NCBI GenBank assembly: GCA_029962745.1
Contig: CM057157.1
Span: forward strand, 10,049,496-10,113,495
DNA length: 64,000 bases
Source of the DNA: Echinometra lucunter
Lineage: Eukaryota > Echinodermata > Echinoidea > Camarodonta > Echinometridae
Direction of reading: 5' to 3'
The notes under the pieces: model-generated
Seen by the model: only the letters and a program-made list of their open reading frames with translations
Database searches by the model: none
Told to the model about the DNA's origin: nothing
In this document: positions 32,301-47,300 of the stretch, piece after piece
Numbering within the stretch: the first letter of the stretch is position 1
How the letters are laid out: each line of letters starts with the position of its first letter
Position numbers and translations under genes: made by a program

Positions 32301-35300
32301 CTTGATATAGTTAGTTTCCACTGTAGCACTCTTGATCATTATCATATCCACAACCAACTCCTACCTCTGCCCCTATGAGTGCCTGAGTTACTGAGTTCAG
32401 CCAACATGGCTGTGTATGGTGTAGAGGATCTAGGTCCTGGTTCTGGGGTGATACCTCTCCTCTCGACTTGCTGACGTCTGCTGGGTCCAATCGTCATGGT
32501 AGCTGAAAGATACACAGAATGAAACTTACTTCTTGGTGTTTGGATGAAGGGAGTAATAATTGGTCATTCCCTCATTTTTTATCCAATGAATCACATCAAT
32601 ATGAGGTTCTTTCACTAAGGGTTGTGTACCTTACCAAAGACTGTTGAGAAAAGAGTTGCTGATTAACAGTTATTTCTAATGCTTAACCTATGAACATGAT
32701 GAACAACACAAAGATCTATTGATGAGAAATGTAAAAAAAAAAACGAAAAAAACAAACAAACAAATATGACACCCCTACACACAATTCATCAATCTGCAAA
32801 GGTCCTAGAAAAGATTTCCTGGTAAGTTTGATTTGTTTTTCAATATTTTCATTAACAGTAACAATGTAATCATTTAAATAAAAGCAACAACAGACAGTAA
32901 ATCTAAGCAAATAATGGTATAGGGGTTCAAGACATATCTAAAAGTAGTAAAAGTCATGAAGATAAATAGAGGAGTGAAGTGTATGACCAAAAACAAAGAG
33001 AGATGGTCAAGAAACAAGAGAATCCTAAAGGGTATCACACTGGAATAAGATACTAGGTGCTCTATTAAAGTTATGATAATCACCTGTGGCTAATCTCTCC
33101 TCCTGACGTGGCCTCTGCTTGAGCCTTGGTACTAATCGTGTCCCCTGACCCACTCTGCTTTGAGCACCCTTCATCTCTGACAGTCTCTCTGTATATGTCT
33201 TGGGTGTCTTTGTGTACTGCTTTCTGTTCTTATTCCATCCTGGTAATCTTGTTGAACCTGCCACAGTCGAAACAGATAACTAAGTCTTTTTAAATAACTG
33301 TACATCCTTCATCCATAGTGAAAATAAATACCAGTCAACCCTTTCTACGCCAAAATGAGCATAAGTGTTCAGATGATTTCTAAATGTTACACACCATATG
33401 GTACAATAGATTCTTCCTGCAGCAGAAAAAAAATTAAATACATTCCTATCTGAAATAAAAACAATTCAAAGGTGACTATCAAGATCATGAAAGGTAATCT
33501 AATTGCACTAAATTCATTTATACAGTGACAGTAAATACATGTGCAGGATGCTTTAAGAATAATTTCAGGGAAGTTTAGCATAATCCAAATATAATACGCC
33601 ACAGGTAATTCAAACACTGGAAAGAGCTTATTTCGGGGAAGGAGTGTGGCATTATCAAAATAGGTATTTTAAACATTGGAAAGAGCTTACCATAGAGTCG
33701 TTGCTTCGCCTTTACTGATGAGGGTGCTCTGCTGGAACTCACTTCAGCCTTCATTTCCTGCAGCATATCAGTGTATGTCTTTGGTTTCCTGGGAGTCCCT
33801 TCCCGCTTCCGGGTAACCTCTGGTCTTTGCACCCTGACAACCTCTGAGAAGGGCTTGGGTTTGTGGTACGTCTTGGATGCAAACTCATGGTGGCTGCTAG
33901 CATTCTCCTGTTCTTCATCTCCATTACGAGGAGTGACTAAATCTGACATTTCCGCTAGCACTAGCTGCAGGTCTTCCTCGCTGGATCTTCTAGGATCCAC
34001 AAATTGCACAGAACGTTCCATACTAGCCAGGAGAGATCTTCGAGATGGCCTTTCATCAGTTCTACCCCTGTATGCAGGATGTTCTTGTTGCTTATCCTTC
34101 ACCAGACCTTTGTCTTGATGACCATCAGCATGTCTGTAGCTTTCCATTGCTGGGCCTCGGTATGCCTCACTATCAATGAACATGTAGGTCCCCTTGGGCA
34201 TTGGTCTTCCACTTTGCTGATCATGCCCACGTCCCTCATTCCTAACCACATTGCTTCTGTCAGCTAACACTCTAGTTGCTGTCATCTGTGAGTCAGCACC
34301 ACTCCTGAGATGTGGTGTTGCTACAGTTCTTGCTGATAGTTGCGGAGTTTGTCTGGCTGTCGGAGTGGCTGTGCCTTGCATTGAAGATGACGCTTGCTTT
34401 CGAAGCCTGCTGGAGCGTTCCTTTGGCTCCTCTATCAAGGGCCTCTGAGGAATGTTTGGCTTGTCCTCAAAGATTTCAGTCATGAGGTCTTTGGCCTGTG
34501 CCAGTCTGTCTTCATAGTGATCCTGTATCTTGGTTCTGTATACACGGAAGCAGACACAAAGAAAAAAATGCAGAAGTTGGAGTTACGAACAGGGTGAGAG
34601 GAAATTCTTTTAAAACGGTAGCAGAATAAAGAATGAGAGGAGCAAGAGCACATAAAAAAAAGATGGATCTCAGCAAAAGAAAATGTTACACTTGAATGAA
34701 TAAATAAATAAATTTGAAGTACGCAAAAATCAGGCAAGCTTACTTTCGGTGGAAATACAACATTTATGGATAATCAAACTATGAACATAAGCACACATGT
34801 TACAAATCCAATACATAATAAACAAAATGAATCTGTGACAGAAAACGTGTGAAACAAACGAACAGGACAATAAGTTTGATACATGTTTTAACAAACTGAA
34901 CAGAAAACCTGATTACTTACTGCTTCTTTGTCTTCTTCTCCTCCTCTGCTTTTTTTATTTCTTTGGTTGATGTTGGAATCTGATGAGTGAATAAGATACA
35001 AGGCATTGAAAAGTCCAACAAAATAAACAAGATAGTATATTCAAAAAATTACTAAAATCAAATGTATTAAATCCAATAAAAAAAAAAGAAGAAAAATCCA
35101 AGCTTTATAGATAGAGAGCTCAGCATATTTGTAGCATGATGCTATTACATTACCTGTTTCAAAGAGTCTCCTTTAGATCTGAAAGGTTTGTGTTCTCTCT
35201 CGATCTTCTCTCCTCTCTTCTTCTTATATTCCTCTATCTGCTGCACTCTCTTTCTCTCCATCCACTCCTTGATCTTCTGTCTTTCCTCTTTGGATCGTCC

Positions 35301-38300
35301 TTGAGGCTTGGCAGCAAAAGGCCAGGGTTTGGTCTTCTCCTCAAGGGAAGTGTCGGACCTAGGGGAGAAGATCTGCCGCAGCTGTCTGTCCGTCAGACTG
35401 GCCAGGGGTATGTCAGTCAAGTCCTCTTCATTGAAACTATCATGCCTACAAAAGATTGAGGAAAAACAAGAACAGTATAACTGTCTTGCACTTTCATAAT
35501 ATGTTGAATGATGCAGAAACGTTATTTCAAGGTACATTGCATACAAATGTATGAACAGTGTGTTATTAAAGCAATATGAACTTTTTAACAACTACCAATT
35601 ATCAAGCAATCAATTAATTCATTAGTTGATAACTCATTAATTTGATTAATTCATTGTTCTCTGATCTATCAATCAAGTATTAAAATCATGTTGTTATCTA
35701 TCGACAAATAATACTCAGTTTCAAAGTCAAAGTATCATCATTTCATAAGCAAAACCATTCAAGCACTGCCTCTGTTGCATATAGCTTTCGCATTTTGGCC
35801 TGTGCTACGCTATGATTTTGTTAGCACGAATAAGGAAAAGGCCACTTCCTACTTTGTAGATAATCCAATCTTGCCTTTATTTCACATACACATTATATAC
35901 ATGCTTGATTGGATGAATCGTACATGTAGTTAAAATGTAAGAAATGCAGATGACTAAAATTACAATCAAACTACAAGTGTTCAAGCTTTCACTTTCTGGC
36001 AGCTATGCAATTAAAATTACATACCGTAATTTACCGCACTTTTTTCCCCGCGGGGAAGAGTGAAAAGTCGGGGGTGCGGTTAATACACAATGACAGGTCT
36101 GGGCCAGAATTCGCCAGGAATAACAAGAGTCAGTCATCCATACAGACAAGTTATTTAGCGGGTATAAGGTCCCGGTAACGTTCGGCAAGTAAGAACTTAG
36201 AGTTTACAGAAGTTTACAGGTTGAAATTCTTGTTTTGAAAAGTTAATTTCACGTTGCAATTAGCAGCATGATATTTCACGTGCTGACACTCACGAGAGTG
36301 TGGACTGTTGTGTGCATGGTGCGTCGTGTATCTTGCAAGGGAATTCAACTTGCATGGACATGTCCCTTACGCAGCCGCGGACTTTCAAAATGTCTCATGA
36401 CTAAAATGACGTCATCTGACTAAAGCCCAGCCTCGTCTGCATTGGGAAAGTGCAATGCCATCGACGAGCCTTGCGTCTGTGATGCGTGCGTCTTGCAAGG
36501 GAATTCAGCTTGCTCTGACATGTCCTTACGCAGCCGCGGACTTTCAAAATGTCTCATGAACTAAAATGATGTCATCTGACTAAAGCCAGCCTCGTCTGCA
36601 TTGCCAAAAAGCAATGGCTACGAGCGTTGCATCTGGGATGCGTGTGTCTTGCAAGGGAATTCAACTTGCTCTGACATGTCCTTGCGCATCCGGGGACTTT
36701 CAAAATGTCACATGACTAAAATGACGTCATCTGACTAAAGCCAGCCTCGTCTGCATTGCCAAAAAGCAATGCCAGCTACGAGCGTTGCATCTGGGATGCG
36801 TGTGTCTTGCAAGGGAATTCAACTTGCTCTGACATGTCCTTGCGCATCCGGGGACTTTCAAAATGTCTCATGAACTAAAATGACGTCATCTGACTAAAGC
36901 CAGCCTCGTCTGCATTGCCAAAAAGCAATGCCAGCTACGAGCGTTGCATCTGGGATACGTGTGTCTTGCAAGGGAATTCAACTTGCTCTGACATGTCCTT
37001 GCGCATCCGGGGACTTTCAAAATGTCTCATGAACTAAAATGACGTCATCTGACTAAAGCCAGCCTCGTCTGCATTGCCAAAAAGCAATGCCAGCTACGAG
37101 CGTTGCATCTGGGATGCGTGTGTCTTGCAAGGGAATTCAACTTACTCTGACATGTCCTTGCGCATCCGGGGACTTTCAAAATGTCTCATGAACTAAAATG
37201 ACGTCATCTGACTAAAGCCAGCCTCGTCTGCATTGCCAAAAAGCAATGCCAGCTACGAGCATTGCATCTGGGATGCGTGTGTCTTGCAAGGGAATTCAAC
37301 TTGCTCTGACATGTCCTTGCGCATCCGGGGACTTTCAAAATGTCACATGACTAAAATGACGTCATCTGACTAAAGCCAGCCTCGTCTGCATTGCCAAAAA
37401 GCAATGCCAGCTACGAGCGTTGCATCTGGGATGCGTGTGTCTTGCAAGGGAATTCAACTTGCTCTGACATGTCCTTGCGCATCCGGGGACTTTCAAAATG
37501 TCACATGACTAAAGCTTCGTCACCTGACTAAAGCTTTGTCACCTGATTAAAGCCAGCCTCGTCTGCATTGCAAAAGTACAGTGCGTGCGAGATGAGCATC
37601 ATCGGTGTATCATGATGCGTGTGTTTGAGTGTGTATAGATCGCCAACTATAACAGGATTCGGTGGCTATATGATGGTGGAAAGTTGGATATAAGAGCAGC
37701 TGTCGCCGGGACAATCGGAATGTGGATTGAACTACTCTTCCTTTTCTTTTTTTAAACTGGTATTTAGTTTACTGAATCCTTTCATTTCATGTCTGATTTT
37801 CCATTTTGTTTGGAAATACGAAATGTTGTTCAGAGTGAGAGAAGAAGGGTTTATGTGTGTATTTTTTTTTTCACCAGAGGGGGTCAAAAATTGGGGGTGC
37901 GGTTAATACACGTGTGCGGTTTATAGAACGTTAATTACGGTATCTTATCCAAACTATACTGTACACTAAAATCAATGAACTCACCTAGTCTGAACACGCT
38001 TCTTGGCAACTCTCTTCTGCTGCTCTGTGAGTCCAAACTTCTCAGCATCCACATCATCACCTGCGATGACTTCAGCAATGATGTCACTGACTCCACTGAT
38101 CCCAGAGATACCCAGGGTCAGGTTTCCTTCGGTCATCATTGTCCTATGGCCACAAACAAAGGCAAAGGTGAACAAACTATTAAAATTTTGACCCTCCCTC
38201 CCCCCTTTTTTTGCAGGATTTGATGGATTCAGTAAGGAAAGGAGAATAATGATATAATTGCTTGTGATGTAAAACTATTTCATACTAAGATCTGGATATC

Positions 38301-41300
38301 ATATTTTACTAATGTTTTTAGAAGGTCCACAGAATGCACTGCACAAGGCACATAAATTGCATGCATTAAAAGCAGTTATAAGATCCCTACAGCAAATGGA
38401 GTAACTTGTTAAGGGGATAGTAAAAGGTCATCCAAAGATGGAATACATAATAAAAGGTCGTCCAAAGATGGAATACATAGTAAAAGGTCTTCCAAAGATG
38501 GAATACATAGTAAAAGGTCATCCAAAGATGGAATACATAGTTAAAGGTCGTCCAAAGATGGAATACAGAGCAAAAGGTCATCCAAAGATGGCATACAGAG
38601 CAAAAGGTCATCCAAAGATGGATTACAGAGCAAAAGGTCATCCAAAGATGGCATACAGAGCAAAAGGTCATCCAAAGATGGAATACATAGTAAAAGGTCG
38701 TCCAAAGATGGAATACATAGTAAAAGGTCATCCAAAGATGGAATACATAGTTAAAGGTCATCCAAAGATGGAATACATAGTAAAAGGTCGTCCAAAGATG
38801 GAATACATAATAAAAGGTCATCCAAAGATGGAATACAGAGCAAAAGGTCATCCAAAGATGGCATACAGAGCAAAAGGTCATCCAAAGATGGAATACATAG
38901 TAAAAGGTCGTCCAAAGATAGAATACAGAGCAAAAAGTCATCCAAAGATGGCACACAGAGCAAAAGGTCATCCAAAGATGGAATACATAGTAAAAGGTCG
39001 TCCAAAGATGGAATACAGAGCAAAAGGTCATCCAAAGATGGAATACTGAGCAAAAGGTCATCCAAAGATGGAATACATAGTAAAAGGTCATCCAAAGATG
39101 GAATACAGAGCAAAAGGTCATCCAAAGATGGAATACTGAGCAAAAGGTCATCCAAAGATGGAATACATAGTAAAAGGTCATCCAAAGATGGAATACAGAG
39201 CAAAAGGTTATCCAAAGATGGAATACATAGTAAAAGGTCATCCAAAGATGGAATACATAGTAAAAGGTCGTCCAAAGATGGAATACTTAGTAAAAGGTCA
39301 TCCAAAGATGGAATACATAGTAAAAGGTCATCCAAAGATGGAATACATAGTAAAAGGTCGTCCAAAGATGGAATACATAGTAAAAGGTCATCCAAAGATG
39401 GAATACATAGTGAAAGGTCATCCAAAGATGGAATACTTAGCAAAAGGTCATCCAAAGATGGAATACTGAGCAAAAGGTCATCCAAAGATGTAATACTTAG
39501 TAAAAGGTCATCCAAAATACATAGTGATATATTACCTTTCAGCATCATCACCATCTTCCCTGTCTAGGGCTTTATCTCCTGCTCCGTCTTCCTTTTCATC
39601 ATCCTCCTTTTTCTTCTCCTCTGCAATCACATCATTATGCTCATCATCCTTTCTTCCCTCGTCCTCTCTCTGTCCAGCATCCACATCACCATGGCGATAA
39701 TCAGATGAAGGGGCTGGATTTTCAGGGCTCTGATCAGTTTGGGGTTCTTTGTAATCTTTGAAGGAGTAGTCTGGTCTTGGTCTTGAGTCGGCTGGTCCCT
39801 GAGCCATGGCTTCTGACAGGTTCTCAACAGTGTGAAGCAGCTAAGGAGAGGAATACAGTAAGGAAAAACACAAAATTAACAGATTTCCATAATTTGAATC
39901 AGACTGTCAAGGTTATTAAGCAATAGCACAAAACAGGCAATTTATTCACATCTGATATAGACAATATCGATTGTAGAATATGCATTGATCACTTTCTGAA
40001 GTGACGTGTCTTATGTTCAGATAGTAAATCAAATTTCAGTTGTCATTCACACATTACTCTAGTACCCTATTAAAAGATACATGTATACATACAAGACGTG
40101 CATATATGACGACCACTTATTTGAGATAAGCACCTGTACAGACAATTTTGGGTTAGCTGACTTAGTTGTTGTTGGTTTTTTTATTCAATAATCCTTGAAA
40201 CTTGTGTTGCTAAGTGAAGCACAGTTTATTAAAAAAACCCAAATAACAGTCATGTTGTCAACCATAAAAAATAACATTAAACATAGTTAAGTACCAGGAC
40301 TTTGAACAGGCCATAAATTGCTGCACCCTCATAGCTTTATGCTTTAAAAGGTCAATTTTAAATGCGGAAGAAAACATGTAGAAGGTAGTAGCTAGACATA
40401 AACAAAGACTTGTTTCCTAGCAAGAGTAATAATATTACATTTGGGTAGAGTGCATATTGCAGCTACATACAGGCCTGAATTCACACAGGAGGTTTTATTT
40501 TAAACCTCCATTCATCCATAATTACACTGGTTGCAGCAGTGCTTCAAATTGTCAAAATATTCAACAAAAAAATTGCAAGTACATGCATCTTCAACATGTT
40601 TTCAACACTATACTAACATTTGCATTACATGTACCTTGGCAATATGGCTAGTAATAAGAAAATAGCATCTTACCAGTTTGGTATTACTGAAATCCCTCTG
40701 CATAGACTGCGAAACCTCATCAATGGCTCCTAATCTCTCATTCATCTGAGCTAACTGATGCTGGATACGATTCTTAGATTGGTTACGAGATGAGTTGATC
40801 TCTGATGCAAGTTTTATGCCTCTCCTTGAAGAAAGAGAAAATAGAAATGATTAATTTGGATAATTAATTAATTAATTAATTTATCTTTGATAATTCATAT
40901 GTAGCACAGCATGTATTATCTGCTAAAGGTGCATTCAGATATGAATGATATATGATGCGCCACTTATGCTAATGAAAGCACATTAACGCATCAACTCTCA
41001 AATAAGAGAGAATTTTTGTCAAAACTTACGCAAACAACCTAATGACAACAATTTTTGCGCTAACTTTTTAAGACTTTGATTGGTGCGCGTTTTTTTTTTT
41101 TGCAGCCAGGCAGCAACCAAAATGTGTCATGCCTCGGCGACATTTATTTGTCGCCCCATACCCCATAGACCTGTACACAAAAAATGTGGAGGCACAATGT
41201 GGCGGCACAAAGTCACATCATATCTGAACGCACTTTAAAGGAGAAGGTGATTTAATTTATGAATAATAACAATAAAACTCATACGATAATATTCCATTCT

Positions 41301-44300
41301 TGTATAGCACATATCATTATTATATAATGTCTCTATAAACTTACAAAGTACTTTGGATATTATTGTCCTTTCTGAATTGAATAAACTCTATCTGCAGCCC
41401 ACTAGCATTAAATATCAGGTCTTTCACAAGGAATCGGTGGGACAAAGCATATTTCAATAAATTTTGCATATCAACATCATGGTGAATACAAGTGTACCAA
41501 CATCTACCAATTGTCTGAAAGTGCAGAGGTCTAATGCATGTCCTTTCAAGTCTAATTTCAACTACTCCAAAATTCCCCTTTCTCAAGAATGCTCTAGGGT
41601 TAAACAGTCCATTTGTGCGAGGTAGTTTCTCACAACAAGATCAACACTCACTCAGCCTTATCCAGTTTTGCTTCCAGAAGCTTCCTTGTGACCTCATCCC
41701 CAATCCTCTTCCTCCTCTCGGCTCCATCCATCTCATCGTCATCCTCCAGCAGAGCAAGACCATCTTGAGGGACTGCATCCCGGTGGAAAAGAGATTTGTA
41801 GTGGAGCTCAGCAATTGTAGCTTGATCCTCCTCCTCCTCCTCCTGGTCAACATCTTCTCTCCTCCTCTTGGCATCCTTCTCTCTAGATGAGTCATCTCTC
41901 TCTGGATGTTGCAAATCATCATCCTCTAGAAAGTAGATTTGAAATACAATGCATCAGATTTTCATGCTTTTTAAAAGAAAAGTTGAATATGATTTAAAAT
42001 TTAATTCTTATTTTCACTCATTATTGATACTATTGTAACCAAATTGGTATAAAACTAATATGTACTAAGTTAATCTTCGATTCTCACGATGGCAATAAGA
42101 ATATAATGATCCAGTACGGATTTTGAATACTGCAGTCATAAGTTGTCCATCCACATCCCTCTGACCCCCTTTGACTAAAGCCCACCACACACTATGATAG
42201 GTCTGCAATCTAATTTTGGAAAAATTTGTTATAGCACTTGACATGAAATTCATGCATGTCAAATCTTAATAATCAAAGTTCTGAATGGTCATATGAATAC
42301 TAAAATCAAAATTCTGGGCTAATGCGAGTCTCCTTGTAGAAGAAAAGGAATAACAACTGCGAATCACAGTGATGTCATAGTAGTTTTATGATGGCCTATC
42401 ATATTGATTCAAAGCCAATTTGGCCTTTACTCAGACTATGTCTTGCAGTAAACCAAAATTTCAGTATAAGTATTCCTATCATTATTTTTATCCTCAAGAT
42501 AATTTTACTTGTTTGAAATTTCATATTAAATACACAAGGGATTGCATCCAAAATTGGATCACAGACCAATCATATGGTGTGTGGTAGCCTTCAAACAACA
42601 CCAACACTTGTAACAAGAATAATGTCCCATGTACATATTATGTACAAATGTTAATACCATTGACATCAATACTCTAGAAGTTCATCATCTCATCTAGTAA
42701 ATTTACAAAAAATACATTTGATAAGTTTCTGGGAATAACTTGAAATAGCAGAACATCAATGAAAATAAATCATCCATGTTGTCACTTTCTCTATCTTACC
42801 TCTTCGTCTCCTCCCTCTGCAGTCCTTGGAGTCAGGATGTTGTGGTATATCTCTGAAAACATCCTCTGCATTGATATCAGCAACATGGATGAAATCTCTC
42901 CCTGATGAACCTGGCTGTCCCGTCTACAATCAATCATAAGATACAAATGCCTCACACCATGCAAGTTATAACATTACAGCATGAGAAATGGCCACGGATC
43001 CATAGAACTTCTTCAGAAAAATTCATTCTAGTTTCATCTACTACCAATCTAGGCTAAAAATTTTGCATTATTTGTGTACAATGTAAATATGACAATTAAT
43101 ATCTTGTAAATAATCCAATCTATAAATCATTGGATATGCATTTTTTGCAAGAGGCCCAAACAGGTATTTCAAGTTCTTTCAGAAGCATTAAAAATTTTGG
43201 GGTACTAATGAAATTCAATATGCCTTTGATATGAAGGTATTAAACTCAGCCAAACAGTACAAAAAGATGGGTCTGGAACACAAACAAAACAGACAACTAT
43301 ATGCATCCTGTGTTCTTTATGTGTCTTTTTGCACCACTCCATTTTGCTAATTTGTTTAATAGAAAAACTTGTGCCTACAATGATTCTCTTTGAAAATCTA
43401 CATTAAAAGCACCAAAAATCCTGTCAACAAAGGCTACTTTTGATATTTTCCCCAAGTAACATTTATATACAGCTTGAAACCAGACTGAAAATGGATTGAC
43501 ATGATCTCTTACAGCTTGCCCAGCTATACTGGATGCTTGCTCTTCTCCAGATCTGAAACGCAGTCCAAAGAAGATATCTGGCGCAATGATGTTTCCTGCT
43601 TTGTTGAGTCCTGTCGCTGCTCTGGTATACTGCTCCTCTACCTCTTCCACTGTTTGCTTGCCTATATCAATACAAAGGAATTCAAAATCAATCTAGTGCA
43701 TAATATTTACATATCATGCAAGCACATGAACTTCCAGGAAAATGCAGGGAAATTTCTGATGTGCATCAGATTCATGAGGATTTCATATCACAAAATTTTC
43801 AGGCGTTAAAGTTTGAAAAAAAAAAAAAAAACATTAACCCACGGCTACTGGAACTGGGTGGCTCCTGTATTAAGTCTATGGGAATTACAGAATTAAGTAC
43901 TCAACAGGTTAAACTACAACAAAACATGCTAGTTATCCAATTCAATAAGTAGTCCTAGCAATAAATTGCTGGTAAAATGTTGCCATGAGACAAGCACACA
44001 GAACACAATTATTTTTGCTACATTGGCATGCACTGAAAAATAGTAGTACCTTGTTCTTTTGACAGGTCAGTTCTTCCTCTGGCAAGTCTCTCCTGTATGA
44101 TATCCAATCCTTCTCTGCCTTCCATCGATGTCCCTGCTTCCCTCACATCCTTCATTTGTGTCTCAGCCTCTCTTGTTTTGACCATGGGAGGGGGCTGTTG
44201 GAGCTTCAAGACAGTCTCGTAGTGGATTTGAGCAGATGTTGGCAACAGAGGGCGGGCATCCGGGTCTTGCAGAGCTTCATCATGAGATCCTGAAAAAGCA

Positions 44301-47300
44301 ATGAGTGAAGCACAGTTATAGAGAAATATATTGTCTAGTAGTTGTAATCACATATAGCCCACAAAATGTAAGCTCTGAACAGTACACAAAAACAACTGCA
44401 AATTAAAATCTTCATAATTTGACAGAGCAGTTATGACCATCATTCTTTGTCTCAAGAGCTTCTAAAAGTGACCCAAAATCAAGGTGTTACTTCAATCTGC
44501 CTAAAGAACTAAAATTGTGAAAATGTGCCCAAATTGTGTTTTTCCTCAAATGCTTCTTCAGGGGATGTACTTTCTTGGTCAACTCTACTGCAGATGCTGA
44601 ATGAGCTTCTCAAAGAGCTTCTCACAATCAAGTATAGGATAATTTCAATACAAATTGTAAACTTACCTGGTTTTATGGCATATCCACCTCCTAAGGCAGA
44701 AACTTGAGTCTCTACATCATGCATGGTTACAGCAGGTCTTGACAAGCTTTGTTTGATGTCCAGGTCCACCTACATGTAGATAAAAGGACAAAGATTTTAT
44801 ATAAACTAATTCAATCTACAAACTACCAAATTCTCCCACTTCCCATTATAGTAAATACAAGAACCACCCAGTTTCCTAAGGTTAATGGGTTATGGTTTAG
44901 AATACAATTCATTGTACGAAGTGACAACTTAAAATCACAAATATTGGCCATCCATCAGTGCATCTACACCTTTGATTACTGAAAAATTACATTAAAAGAT
45001 TCCTCAGCTTTCTCATGGCACACAATTTTCCTGCGTACTGTGTTTAAAAAAATAACGCAGTTCAACTGTATGCTAATCTATCCTCGGTAAAAGATTGGTC
45101 CTAACAATATCGACCCACTGAGCACGATTTGATTTTGATACAATCCTCATTTTCTAGAGAAGCCAGCTCGAGTTATCTCTGGCATAGTATTCCATGGGTC
45201 AAAGACTCTTGTTTATATCATAAACAGTAACTTCCATACCATGAGAAAGAATTTAATCTTAACTGAATCACAATCACAAGTCACATACAAAAAGGAAATC
45301 AGATTTTAAAAATTATGAATTATTTCCTACATGAATTATTTAACCATTGATGGGAATCAAAATTAATATACTTTACGTCTCACCATGTTATCAGACCCCA
45401 TTTGCTTATCATCTTCATCCTCGTATCCAGCTCTCTGCCTAGAAGATACAGTCTGGTCCTCTTTAGGCATCACCTTGACAACCCTTGCTCTTGGGGGAAC
45501 TCTGGGATGCTCTTTCTCTTTCCGTTCCTCCTCTTCCGATGAAACAGCCTCCTCTAGAATTAAATCATCAGCCTTTGACAATGTTCTGCCTTTTCTTTGA
45601 AAATGATCTTTGGAATGGGTATCTGACTTCCTAATCTTAGCACTCTTTTGTCCATGATCAAGTCCTGTTCTTGGATCATTTTCTTTGCTTTCCAATCTCT
45701 CTCTTCTTCTCTGCCTAGAAGATAACAAAAATAAAATAGCAAATTAGCACAGTAATGAGAATTCATGGAGAAGACTGGATTATTAAAGTTTCCATGAAAA
45801 TTTGAGATATCATTTGGATTCCTTTTTTGGACCAGTAAAGAACCACTCCTAAGATTACTATTAACCCAACAGAAATGAGTATTTCAAGAAAATGAGATAA
45901 AGTGGAAACTAAGTATAACGAGGTCCTTGGGACCATCAACATTACCTTGTTATAGCAGGAATCTCGTTATATCAGGGTTAAAAAACAATAAAATATAAAG
46001 AGCTGGGACCAAAATATTACCTTGTTATATCGCGAATATTGTTATATCCAATCGCTTTATACGGAGTTTCCACTGTATCTCTGATAGCTTCAGGGAAGAA
46101 AGAAAATTATATGGATATTATTCAGTGGAGAAGTTGAACCAGTTTATGAACACATGTACATGCATCACATTACCTGGATGTTGTTGCAAGTACATCCATA
46201 GTAGGTTCTGGCTCAAGGTGTAAGAGTTGCATGGGTCCCCCATTCTGCTTCCTTAATTCCGCCTCCCTCTCCAGATCTTGCCTCCTTTTCTCCTTTTGGT
46301 ATGCAATGATCTCCTCTGGTGAAACAATTGGAAGTTTGGGATGGAGAGGTCTTTGTAGGTTTGGTTGCAGTGGAGGTTGAGTTTCAGGGTCCTTCAAACG
46401 TAGGAGAGGAAGATTAATTCTAGTTCTTTCGGTCTTTGGATGATATTCTGATTGCACTTGACTGTTGACAGGAACCTGATGCATCAGCTTAGATACTGCA
46501 GGTTTGGAATGATCTATTCTCAAAAGTGGAATGTCAATCTTGCCTTGAGGGTAAGCCTGCTGTGTCCCTCCTGCAGGTGGATTCCCCCATGCCTCTCGTG
46601 GAGTATGCCAAGGTGGTCCATACTGACCAATCGGGTATGGAGGTACATGAGTTTGGCCACCATGATGTACAATCTTGGGTTGGGCCACTTCAGAGTAAGG
46701 GATGTTCGAATGGTGAGGGACAGGAAATTTGTAATCTTTCTCTGGAGGTATCCTGAGCAAAGGCATCCCACTTGTCATCTGTGGTTGTGTTCTGGAAGGG
46801 ACATAATTTGGTGGGCCACGTGGTGTCCGAGTATCGTAAGTAAAAGATTGCTTGTATAAAGGAGGTTTAACTGGACCACTCCTCGGTGGTGAAGAAGCAC
46901 TCGTGCTTTCTGGTAACACTCTCAATAGCACTATATCCTCCCTGCTAGGATGAGGAGGCCTTGCACTGTCCCGTTCCCTGATTGGTATCAAATCATATTC
47001 ATTACCCCCAACCACACCCAAGCCGTGCTCTCCCTCTCTACCACTCTCTTTTGGGATGGTTAGCAAGGGAAACCCTCTAATCATTCCTGGAATGTGCCTG
47101 GCAGACTGTTGTCCTCTTTCATGGTGGAACCCTGGTTCTCTCGAGCTGGCTAGGTCTTCAAGCTTCAACGATAGCACTCCATTGGTATCACTCCCTTGTG
47201 AAGCAACATCGTCACCCATTTCCACCTGGACTTCACTGTCGTGAGTCCTTGTATGCTTGCCTTTGAGGCTGTCCCCTCCAATACTATGACCTCTCTTTGC

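Noticed and set aside
38411..39527. CRISPR-like regular 30-bp repeat
   Set aside because: There are no distinct spacers; units are contiguous and the host is a eukaryote.
38387..39554. Long open frames on both strands (e.g. 284 and 267 aa) with repeated MEYIVKGHPK- or LLLCIPSLDD-type units
   Set aside because: They come from a 30-bp minisatellite whose period is divisible by 3. The region is an intron between two well-placed CPLANE1 exons.
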